From Lachnospiraceae bacterium (lineage in GTDB: Bacteria > Bacillota > Clostridia > Lachnospirales > Lachnospiraceae), in NCBI GenBank assembly GCA_004552595.1, contig SFNX01000082.1, positions 1 to 9,198 on the forward strand: DNA of 9,198 nucleotides, given 5' to 3'. Below are positions 1 through 5,656 of this stretch, in pieces. Position 1 is the first letter of the stretch; each line of letters begins with the position of its first letter. The position numbers were made by a program, and so were the translations under genes. The notes below the pieces were generated by a model. It worked only from the letters and a program-made list of their open reading frames with translations. It was not told where the DNA came from and made no database searches.

Positions 1-80
1 TGGGTGATAAGAGTGCAACAGCATGGGGATGCGATCTTACATATGATTACGTTAAAATAAATGCTGATTACAGGTCATAG
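1..80 (+). CDS. argJ: ArgJ C-terminus (glutamate N-acetyltransferase / amino-acid acetyltransferase), partial
   Basis: Only the last 25 codons are present, read in the frame starting at base 3 and ending at the TAG at 78-80. The encoded tail includes GCDLTYDYVKINADY, which matches the very conserved C-terminus of ArgJ proteins (pattern A-T-A-W-G-C-D-L-[ST]-Y-D-Y-V-[KR]-I-N). ArgJ moves the acetyl group from N-acetylornithine to glutamate in the cyclic arginine pathway and is cytoplasmic. The start, catalytic threonine and most of the fold lie left of the window. The next gene begins 18 bases downstream with no terminator between them, so the two may share a transcript. The call rests on recognising a short but distinctive tail. 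Confidence 0.85.
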   Translation, partial: GDKSATAWGCDLTYDYVKINADYRS

Positions 81-98
81 TAAAAAGGAGAAAGTATT

Positions 99-734
99 AT
101 GGGTGTAATGGAGAGTTATGAATATTATTCTGCATGTCCTCAGTGTGGTGCGGCAAATATCGGACATGAAAAATGCGATTATTGTGGCGCTTCTTTAATT
201 AAGAAAAGAGTAAACACAAAGCTTTCAAACTATGATGAATTTGAAAGTGAAGACGACAAGAATTTAAGGGAAGATATTGATTACCCTGTAATTAATGCAA
301 AGCTGTTCGGAAATGACAGCTTCTTAGTAATATTCTGTTCTCTGTTTGGCGGTGGATTTCTTCTTATCCCTACAGTGTTATGCATTTCCTTTGTTTCTAC
401 GGGAATCATGGAAATGTGGGCATACGCTATGTTTTTAATATTCTGGCTAATCGGTATTGGCGCATTAATTCCGTTAATAAACCATATTATTAAAAAATCA
501 AAGTGTAATAAAGGAACGGAAATAGAAGGCATAGTAAGAGGATACGAAAAATCAATGGTTATGGTTAACGGCAGTCCTACACTGAGAATGCGTATTCTTA
601 TTGATAAAGAAACAGAACCAAAAATACTTGTATTAAATACGGGCAGTACAAGAAGAGTATACCCTATCGGAAAGACAATAAAGCTTAAAGGATATAACAA
701 AAATTTTATTATTGTTGAAAATAAGATTATTTAG
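99..734 (+). CDS. Zinc-ribbon membrane protein of unknown function
   Basis: I do not recognise a named family. The 211-residue protein has three visible parts. Residues 13-29 form a zinc ribbon with two CxxC knuckles (C13-P-Q-C16 and C26-D-Y-C29), followed by a polar, acidic linker to about residue 70. Two hydrophobic helices lie at about 74-99 and 106-131. The C-terminal stretch, about 138-211, looks like a small beta-barrel and resembles DUF3592-like domains (G-x-[IV]-x-G-Y-E near its start, Y-P-I-G-K-x-I-K-L near its end). The zinc ribbon and C-terminal domain are probably both cytoplasmic, joined by a helical hairpin. AAGGAG at 85-90 lies 8 bases before the ATG at 99, which favours this start over the ATG at 108. 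It follows argJ closely, but nothing ties it to arginine synthesis. A promoter for the next unit sits over its last codons. Confidence 0.85.
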   Translation: MGVMESYEYYSACPQCGAANIGHEKCDYCGASLIKKRVNTKLSNYDEFESEDDKNLREDIDYPVINAKLFGNDSFLVIFCSLFGGGFLLIPTVLCISFVSTGIMEMWAYAMFLIFWLIGIGALIPLINHIIKKSKCNKGTEIEGIVRGYEKSMVMVNGSPTLRMRILIDKETEPKILVLNTGSTRRVYPIGKTIKLKGYNKNFIIVENKII

Positions 735-740
735 TATAAT
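712..740 (+). promoter_or_regulatory. Putative sigma-A promoter for the riboswitch-queT transcript
   Basis: A perfect -10 box TATAAT lies at 735-740, and a weak -35 box TTGTTG (only TTG matches the consensus) lies at 712-717, giving a 17-base spacer. Initiation about 7 bases past the -10 box would fall near 747, just upstream of the riboswitch stem that begins at 756. This is where a riboswitch leader should start. The -35 and spacer overlap the last codons of the preceding gene. The call is by pattern and position only. Confidence 0.65.
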
Positions 741-755
741 AGCTTGCGGTAAACA

Positions 756-798
756 CGTCAGTTCGAGACCTTCCTGACGAAAAACAAAACTAAAGGAG
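756..798 (+). ncRNA. preQ1 class I riboswitch controlling queT
   Basis: A six-base-pair stem, CGTCAG (756-761) with CTGACG (774-779), closes a 12-base loop TTCGAGACCTTC. An A-rich tail AAAAACAAAACTAAAGGAG runs from 780 to 798. This matches the preQ1-I plan: a short P1 hairpin, a loop beginning UUC-N-AG and ending in C, and an A-rich tail with CUAA. The tail folds back into the loop to form the P2 pseudoknot; AG at 766-767 can pair with CU at 790-791. By alignment with known examples, C773 would be the base that recognises preQ1. The Shine-Dalgarno sequence AAAGGAG (792-798) is part of the tail or directly beside it, and no U-tract terminator follows. Ligand binding should therefore hide the ribosome site and lower translation of queT. 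The downstream gene is itself a queuosine-precursor transporter, which supports the call. Confidence 0.87.
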
Positions 799-808
799 AC
801 AATTTAAT

Positions 809-1321
809 ATGAAAGAAACTAACACACGTTTAATTACGATGGGAGCGGCAATTGCTGCTTTGTATGTAGTATTAACACTTATTGCAAATGCTTTTGGACT
901 TGCAAATTATGCAATTCAGGTGCGCTTTTCGGAAGCACTCACAATACTTCCGTATTTCACACCGGTTGCGATACCGGGACTATTTGCAGGATGCATAATT
1001 AGTAACATTTTGACCGGAGCGATGCCGCTTGATGTTATCTTCGGCTCACTTGCCACTCTTATTGGTGCTATCGGAACAAATATTCTTAAAAAGAAATTCC
1101 CTAAAATAAAATGGTTAGCTCCGCTTCCGCCAATTATCGCAAATACAATAGTAGTACCTTTTGTGTTAGCTTATGTTTACAAATTTGATGGATCAATACC
1201 ATATTTCATGCTGACAGTCGGAATCGGCGAAGTCATTTCATGCGGAATACTCGGTATGATTTTACTCTTCTCACTTGAGAAATATAAAAGCAGATTGTTT
1301 TTTGACAATTCAGATATGTAA
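809..1321 (+). CDS. queT: QueT family ECF transporter S component (queuosine precursor uptake)
   Basis: QueT is the substrate-binding membrane subunit of an energy-coupling factor importer. It is predicted to take up a queuosine precursor such as preQ1 or preQ0, working with the shared EcfA/A'/T module encoded elsewhere. The 170-residue protein is nearly all hydrophobic, with about five or six helices, and carries family-typical stretches: QVRFSEALTILPYF (37-50), TPVAIPGLFAGCIISN (51-66), DVIFGSLATLIGA (75-87) and PPIIANTIVVPFVL (107-120). The length is normal for the family. AAAGGAG at 792-798 lies 10 bases before the ATG. A preQ1-I riboswitch directly upstream links the gene to preQ1 level, so uptake should fall when the precursor is plentiful. 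glpK follows after 21 bases with no terminator visible. Confidence 0.93.
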   Translation: MKETNTRLITMGAAIAALYVVLTLIANAFGLANYAIQVRFSEALTILPYFTPVAIPGLFAGCIISNILTGAMPLDVIFGSLATLIGAIGTNILKKKFPKIKWLAPLPPIIANTIVVPFVLAYVYKFDGSIPYFMLTVGIGEVISCGILGMILLFSLEKYKSRLFFDNSDM

Positions 1322-1342
1322 AATGTCTGATGAAAGGAAAAC

Positions 1343-2836
1343 ATGTCAAAATATATTATGGCATTTGATGCCGGAACAACTTCAAACAGGTGCATCATCT
1401 TTAATGAAAAAGGACAGATTGTATCACAGGCAGCAAAGGAATTTACGCAGTACTTTCCTAAGCCGGGATGGGTTGAGCACGATGCGGACGAGATATGGTC
1501 AACACAACTTGGTGTTGCCGTTGAAGCTATGAATAAAATCGGAGCAGACGCATCGGAAATTGCGGCTATCGGAATAACTAACCAGAGAGAAACAACAGTA
1601 GTCTGGGATAAAAATACATCAGAGCCTATATGTAATGCCATAGTATGGCAATGCAGAAGAACGTCTCAGTACTGCGACGAACTTAAGGAAAAAGGTCTTA
1701 TCGAGAAGTTCAGAAATAAAACAGGTCTTGTAATAGACGCATACTTCTCGGGAACAAAACTAAAGTGGATTTTAGATAATGTCAAAGGTGCGAGAGAGAA
1801 GGCAGAAAAAGGCGATTTGCTTTTTGGCACAATTGATACATGGCTAATATGGAAGCTTACTAAAGGAAGGGTGCATGTTACTGATTATTCAAATGCATCA
1901 AGGACACTTCTTTTCAACATAAATACTCTTGATTGGGATGACGAAATATTAAATGAATTCAACATCCCAAGGAGTATGCTTCCAAAAGTGTGCCAGTCAA
2001 GTGAAGTATACGGCGAAACAGACACATCGTATTTAGGGGGCAAAATCAAAATTGCCGGTGCAGCCGGCGACCAGCAGGCAGCGCTTTTCGGGCAGACATG
2101 CTTTAACATGGGAGATGTTAAAAACACATACGGAACAGGCTGCTTTATGCTTATGAATACAGGAGAAAAGCCTGTATATTCAAAGAATGGGCTTGTTACT
2201 ACAATTGCATGGGGACTTGACGGGAAAATAAACTACGCACTTGAAGGCTCAATATTTGTTGCGGGTGCAGCAATACAGTGGCTAAGAGATGAAATGAAGC
2301 TGATTGATTCTGCATCAGACAGTGAATATATGGCGAATAAGGTTAAGGATACAAACGGATGTTTCGTAGTGCCTGCATTTACCGGACTTGGTGCACCACA
2401 CTGGGATCAGTATGCCAGAGGTACAATTGTAGGGATTACAAGAGGAGTAAATAAATATCATATAATAAGGGCTACTCTTGAATCTATAGCATTACAGACG
2501 TATGATGTGTTAAAGGCAATGAAGGCAGACAGCGGAATTGATATCGATTCATTAAAGGTTGATGGTGGCGCCAGTGCCAATGATACTTTAATGCAGATGC
2601 AGTCAGACTTCATATCAGTGCCTGTAATCAGACCCGTATGTGTTGAAACAACAGCAAGAGGTGCCGCGTATCTTGCCGGACTTGCAGTTTCATATTGGGA
2701 AAATAAAGAAGAAGTAATTAGAAATAACCATATTGATAAGCTGTTTAAGCCTGAAATCAGTGACGATGAAAGAAATAAAAAAATTTCAGGATGGGAAAAA
2801 GCAGTTAAATACTCTTATGGATGGGCTAAGGAGTAA
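1343..2836 (+). CDS. glpK: Glycerol kinase
   Basis: GlpK phosphorylates glycerol with ATP to give sn-glycerol 3-phosphate in the cytoplasm, the entry step of glycerol use and a source of lipid backbone. The 497-residue length is standard. Landmarks of the FGGY kinase fold are intact: the N-terminal phosphate loop FDAGTTSNR (8-16), GWVEHDADEIW (42-52), the glycerol-binding GITNQRE (77-83), the catalytic aspartate D243 in GAAGDQQAALFGQ, NTYGTGCF (261-268), GAPHWDQYARG (350-360) and the C-terminal nucleotide-binding VDGGASANDTLMQ (407-419). AAAGGA at 1333-1338 precedes the ATG. No histidine occurs between residues 211 and 270, the region where Gram-positive kinases activated by phospho-HPr carry the target histidine. 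No glycerol facilitator or glycerol-3-phosphate dehydrogenase gene adjoins it. Its stop codon is 3 bases from the next start, so it is probably cotranscribed with the antiporter genes. Confidence 0.97.
   Translation: MSKYIMAFDAGTTSNRCIIFNEKGQIVSQAAKEFTQYFPKPGWVEHDADEIWSTQLGVAVEAMNKIGADASEIAAIGITNQRETTVVWDKNTSEPICNAIVWQCRRTSQYCDELKEKGLIEKFRNKTGLVIDAYFSGTKLKWILDNVKGAREKAEKGDLLFGTIDTWLIWKLTKGRVHVTDYSNASRTLLFNINTLDWDDEILNEFNIPRSMLPKVCQSSEVYGETDTSYLGGKIKIAGAAGDQQAALFGQTCFNMGDVKNTYGTGCFMLMNTGEKPVYSKNGLVTTIAWGLDGKINYALEGSIFVAGAAIQWLRDEMKLIDSASDSEYMANKVKDTNGCFVVPAFTGLGAPHWDQYARGTIVGITRGVNKYHIIRATLESIALQTYDVLKAMKADSGIDIDSLKVDGGASANDTLMQMQSDFISVPVIRPVCVETTARGAAYLAGLAVSYWENKEEVIRNNHIDKLFKPEISDDERNKKISGWEKAVKYSYGWAKE
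2828..2833 (+). promoter_or_regulatory. Ribosome binding site of mrpE inside the glpK 3' end
   Basis: AAGGAG lies in the last codons of glpK, ending just before its TAA stop (2834-2836), and is 6 bases from the GTG at 2840. It fixes GTG as the mrpE start. It also suggests that ribosomes finishing glpK can reinitiate on mrpE, so the two reading frames are probably coupled. Confidence 0.75.
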
Positions 2837-2839
2837 AAA

Positions 2840-3322
2840 GTGTTTCTATTATTATTGTTAATTTGGATATTGTTTAACGGACAGCTGACCTTGGAGATTT
2901 TCCTCTTTGGCCTTGTTTTTGCATCTTTGATATACGCATTTATCTGCAAGTTCTTCGGATTTTCATTTAAAAAAGATATAATGCTTATTAAGCTTTCGGG
3001 GTACATAATCGAGTACCTCCTGGTTTTATTTATTGAAATCGTAAAAGCAAATTTAGTGACCGGAAAGCATCTTCTTTCTGAGAGATATGAAGTTGAACCT
3101 GTATTAGTAACGTTTACGACGGCTCTTAAGACAGAGACGGCAAGAGTTGTGCTTGCCAATTCAATTACGCTTACTCCGGGAACAATAACCGTAAAGCTAA
3201 GTGATGATGAATTCAGTGTACACTGTCTTGATAAAAGCCTTGCAGTCGGACTTTCAGATTCGATATTTGTAAAGCTTCTTATGAGAATTGAAAGATTAAA
3301 GGATAATATGGAGGAAAGCTAA
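2840..3322 (+). CDS. mrpE: Na+/H+ antiporter subunit MrpE (MnhE/MbhA type)
   Basis: MrpE is a small membrane subunit of Mrp-type cation/proton antiporters and of the related Mbh complexes. It is a peripheral assembly subunit and does not itself move ions. The 160-residue protein has an N-terminal pair of hydrophobic helices (about 1-12 and 18-40), a further helix at 49-70, and a cytoplasmic C-terminal domain. That domain contains the family signature NSITLTPGT (107-115) followed by the beta strand TVKL. The start is GTG at 2840, supported by AAGGAG at 2828-2833 across the glpK stop codon, 6 bases upstream. It opens the antiporter gene run, and the next gene starts immediately after its stop. 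Confidence 0.93.
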   Translation: MFLLLLLIWILFNGQLTLEIFLFGLVFASLIYAFICKFFGFSFKKDIMLIKLSGYIIEYLLVLFIEIVKANLVTGKHLLSERYEVEPVLVTFTTALKTETARVVLANSITLTPGTITVKLSDDEFSVHCLDKSLAVGLSDSIFVKLLMRIERLKDNMEES

Positions 3323-3610
3323 ATGGAATTTGTATTATCTAAAATACTTATTGCTGCATTAATTATTTTTGCGATACTGCTGTTTTTCTGTTTATACAGA
3401 GCTATAAAGGGTCCGCAGGTGGCAGACAGACTTATGGCAGTTAATATGATGGGAACAATTGTAATCGTTATTATTACAATACTTGCCATCCTTCTTAAGG
3501 AAGGGTACCTTATGGATATCGGAATTATTTATGCAATGATGAGCTTCCTTGCCGTGATAGTTCTTACAAAGGTATATATCGGCACGTTTGTTCAGAGGGG
3601 AGGAAGATAG
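3323..3610 (+). CDS. mrpF: Na+/H+ antiporter subunit MrpF (MnhF/MbhB type)
   Basis: This is a three-helix membrane subunit of the Mrp/Mbh antiporter module, of normal length at 95 residues. Helices lie at about 5-25, 38-58 and 62-86. The family signature between helix 1 and helix 2 reads YRAIKGPQVADRLMAVN (25-41). In Bacillus MrpF the residue matching N41 is, from memory, an aspartate; asparagine is what I recall in the archaeal MbhB relatives. The ATG follows the mrpE stop with no gap and is served by GGAGGAA at 3310-3316, so translation is probably coupled. Confidence 0.93.
   Translation: MEFVLSKILIAALIIFAILLFFCLYRAIKGPQVADRLMAVNMMGTIVIVIITILAILLKEGYLMDIGIIYAMMSFLAVIVLTKVYIGTFVQRGGR
3599..3603 (+). 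promoter_or_regulatory. Ribosome binding site that decides the mrpG start
   Basis: GGAGG, within a longer purine run from 3594 to 3606, overlaps the last codons of mrpF. It is 8 bases from the ATG at 3612. The upstream alternative start at 3588 has no comparable site. Confidence 0.75.
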
Positions 3611-3611
3611 A

Positions 3612-3992
3612 ATGAGTATTATGGAAATCTTTCGCCTTACAATAGGAACGATATTTTTTGTCAGTGGAATAGTTGTATTTGTAATTGAAATACTCGGTAT
3701 AACACATATGAAATATGTGCTTAACAGATTACATGCTGCCGCTATGGGAGACACATTGGGATTGTTTCTTGTCATGACCGGATTATGCTTCTATTCGGGA
3801 TTTAATTCTACGAGTGCAAAGATTGTTCTTACGGTTATTCTGTTTTGGATAGCCTCTCCTGTTGCATCGCATATGACTGCATTACTTGAATCATATACAA
3901 ATGAGAGACTTAACAGGCATTTAACCTTTGAAGGAGATTTGGATGCTCTTGAAGAGAAGCTTTCAAAGGAAGCAAAGGAAAAAGAAAAGTAG
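3612..3992 (+). CDS. mrpG: Na+/H+ antiporter subunit MrpG (MnhG/MbhC type)
   Basis: This is a three-helix subunit of the antiporter core of about 126 residues. Signature stretches are NRLHAAAMGDTLG (38-50), at the start of helix 2, and ILFWIASPVASHM (76-88) in helix 3. A charged tail (about 96-126, many Glu and Lys) probably lies in the cytoplasm as a helix. I choose the ATG at 3612 rather than an earlier in-frame start at 3588. A very strong GGAGG at 3599-3603 sits 8 bases upstream, and the earlier start would overlap mrpF and add a polar extension not seen in the family. The gap to mrpF is one base. Confidence 0.92.
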   Translation: MSIMEIFRLTIGTIFFVSGIVVFVIEILGITHMKYVLNRLHAAAMGDTLGLFLVMTGLCFYSGFNSTSAKIVLTVILFWIASPVASHMTALLESYTNERLNRHLTFEGDLDALEEKLSKEAKEKEK

Positions 3993-4004
3993 GTAAAGAA
4001 TACT

Positions 4005-4304
4005 ATGACCGTTTTTCAGATTTTATTAATGATATTTCTGCTTGTGTGTGCGATAGCAGTGAGTTTTTCGAAAAATCTTCTTAATTCACTGCTTATTTAT
4101 ATGTCGTTTTCACTTATAATGTCTGTTCTATGGATATGCCTTGAATCTCCTGATTTAGGAATTACCGAGGCGGCTGTAGGTGCAGGAGTAACAAGTATTT
4201 TGTTTTTTGCCACTTTAAGAAAGATAAGGGCAATCGATGTTCAGAGAGAAGCTGACATTGATGAAGATGACATCATCGAAGAAGAACACACAGAGAATAA
4301 ATAG
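4005..4304 (+). CDS. MbhD-like DUF4040 subunit (MrpA C-terminal-like domain, part 1)
   Basis: This 99-residue membrane protein corresponds to MbhD of archaeal membrane-bound hydrogenase, and to the first part of the C-terminal extension of MrpA. It has three hydrophobic helices at about 5-20, 25-45 and 54-70. The family signature SPDLGITEAAVGAGVTSILFF (48-68) contains glutamate E55, placed in the membrane where a proton or ion path is proposed in the related structures. The C-terminus is strikingly acidic (residues 82-97, D/E-rich), unlike the hydrophobic body. The ribosome site is weak (TAGGTAAAG overlapping the mrpG stop), so coupling to mrpG translation may matter. Automatic annotation may call it subunit B or a hydrogenase subunit. 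Confidence 0.87.
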   Translation: MTVFQILLMIFLLVCAIAVSFSKNLLNSLLIYMSFSLIMSVLWICLESPDLGITEAAVGAGVTSILFFATLRKIRAIDVQREADIDEDDIIEEEHTENK

Positions 4305-4328
4305 TACTGCGTATAGAGGTTATATTTC

Positions 4329-5282
4329 GTGAGTAAAAGAAAAGCTGATTTTGAGTATGAGAAATCATTCTCTTACAAATTTAATACTTGGCTCTCAGGA
4401 ACTGAAGACCCATATGTCGGAAAAGTGGAAATGAAAAAGCAACATCACAGAAAGACTGATGAGGCTACGATTCAGGAGAGAATGAGAGAACATCATAAGC
4501 TTAGAGAGAAAGTATATGATGTTGACAATAAAATGGTAGTGAGCTTTAACAAATTATATAAAGTTTTTGCCATTATATTCTGTATTTTTCTTTTCTTACT
4601 TCTTGCATGGAACGTTTCATATCTGCCACCTCTTGGTGCCGCGGATAAGGCGGTAAACAACGAAGTTCCAAAAAGATATATAGAATCAGGAATAGAAGAA
4701 ACAGGTGCAATTAACTTTGTTACGGGTATGATTCTTGACTACAGAGCGTTTGATACACTTGGTGAATCAAATGTGCTTTTCTGTGCAACAATTACAGTGT
4801 TAATTCTTCTGCAGATTACAGATAAGAAGAAAAAGAAAACAGATGAAGATATGATATTTGAACCGCATGATGATCCGATTCTTAAATTGAGTGCAAAGGT
4901 GTTGGTGCCTGTTATTATGATTTTTGGTGTGTATGTAGTATTAAACGGACATTTATCACCGGGCGGAGGATTTTCAGGTGGAGCAATCATCGGTGCGGGA
5001 TTAATTCTTTACCAGAATGCGTTCGGATTTTCAAAAGCAAAGCTTATATTTAATGAAAAGACATATAAGTCTATTAGTGCATGTGCGCTTTTAACATACT
5101 GTTTATGCAAAACATATTCATTCTTTACGGGAGCAAACCATTTAGACAGCCATATTCCGCTTGGGATACCGGGACATATTTTATCAAGCGGACTTATATT
5201 AATTCTTAATATTTGTGTCGGAATGGTAGTTGCATGCACTATGTATACATTCTATGTAATGTTTAGAAAGGGGGATTTTTAA
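4329..5282 (+). CDS. mrpB: MbhE-MrpB fusion: Na+/H+ antiporter subunit B with N-terminal extension
   Basis: This 317-residue membrane protein joins two units that are separate in Mbh complexes. Residues 1-75 are charged and lysine/histidine-rich, with no membrane helix. Residues about 76-165 form the MbhE-like unit (second half of the MrpA C-terminal extension). It has a helix at 79-98, then a polar stretch, then NFVTGMILDYRAFDTLGES (129-147) with conserved E145, and a helix at 148-163. After a lysine cluster (166-170), residues about 185-312 form the MnhB domain: NGHLSPGGGFSGGAIIGAG (206-224) is its hallmark, and helices follow to the end. The start is GTG at 4329, with AGAGG at 4315-4319. 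Its stop overlaps the mrpC start by one base. Confidence 0.9.
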   Translation: MSKRKADFEYEKSFSYKFNTWLSGTEDPYVGKVEMKKQHHRKTDEATIQERMREHHKLREKVYDVDNKMVVSFNKLYKVFAIIFCIFLFLLLAWNVSYLPPLGAADKAVNNEVPKRYIESGIEETGAINFVTGMILDYRAFDTLGESNVLFCATITVLILLQITDKKKKKTDEDMIFEPHDDPILKLSAKVLVPVIMIFGVYVVLNGHLSPGGGFSGGAIIGAGLILYQNAFGFSKAKLIFNEKTYKSISACALLTYCLCKTYSFFTGANHLDSHIPLGIPGHILSSGLILILNICVGMVVACTMYTFYVMFRKGDF

Positions 5283-5656
5283 TGGGAAACAATCTCCTTA
5301 CAAATTATGGACAGCTTGTTGCAATGACGTTGTTTGTAATTGGTTTTGCAAATCTGTTGCTTAACAAAAACCTTATTAAAAAAATTATCGGCTTGAATAT
5401 TATGGATTCTGCAGTTTATTTGTTTTTGGCGGAAATGGGTTATATTTCCGGAAGAAAGGTACCGATTTTAACTGACGGAATTGAAAAAGCCACATACTAC
5501 ATAAATCCTATACCGTCGGGACTTGTTCTTACCGGTATTGTTGTGTCGGTATCTGTATCTGCACTTATGCTTGCGCTTACAGTAAGACTGTATCAGAGAT
5601 ACCATACACTTAATCTCGATGAGATTTCAATGATTCTTAAGAAGGAGGGGGCATAA
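5282..5656 (+). CDS. mrpC: Na+/H+ antiporter subunit MrpC (MnhC/MbhG, NuoK-like)
   Basis: This 124-residue, three-helix protein is homologous to NuoK of complex I and forms part of the membrane core between MrpB and MrpD. Helices lie at about 8-28, 31-52 and 78-104. NIMDSAVYLFLAEMG (39-53) in helix 2 and PIPSGLVLTGIVVSVSVSAL (76-95) in helix 3 match the MnhC/NuoK pattern. The ATG shares one base with the preceding stop (TAATG), and AAAGGGGGA at 5267-5275 is a strong ribosome site. The same TAATG overlap links it to mrpD, so these three subunits are probably made by coupled translation in matched amounts. Confidence 0.94.
   Translation: MGNNLLTNYGQLVAMTLFVIGFANLLLNKNLIKKIIGLNIMDSAVYLFLAEMGYISGRKVPILTDGIEKATYYINPIPSGLVLTGIVVSVSVSALMLALTVRLYQRYHTLNLDEISMILKKEGA

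Noticed and set aside
281..700. 139-codon minus-strand open frame opposite the zinc-ribbon gene
   Set aside because: It has no ribosome site or family-like motifs, and the plus-strand frame has a zinc ribbon and clear helices, so this is a shadow.
756..779. Hairpin CGTCAG/CTGACG as a rho-independent terminator of the upstream gene
   Set aside because: It is followed by an A-rich run, not a U-tract on the plus strand, and fits the preQ1-I aptamer much better.
1302..1330. TTGACA at 1302-1307 as the -35 box of a glpK promoter
   Set aside because: The best -10-like sequences downstream (TATGTA, TAAAAT) are only 7 and 11 bases away, and nothing resembling a -10 lies 16-18 bases away.
1177..1641. 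154-codon minus-strand open frame across queT and glpK
   Set aside because: It spans the junction of two clearly recognised plus-strand genes and shows no motif of its own.
3588..3611. Earlier in-frame start for mrpG
   Set aside because: It would overlap mrpF, lacks a ribosome site, and adds a polar leader. The strong GGAGG at 3599-3603 serves the ATG at 3612.
3392..3775. 127-codon minus-strand open frame across mrpF and mrpG
   Set aside because: It is antisense to two conserved antiporter subunits and its translation looks compositionally random.
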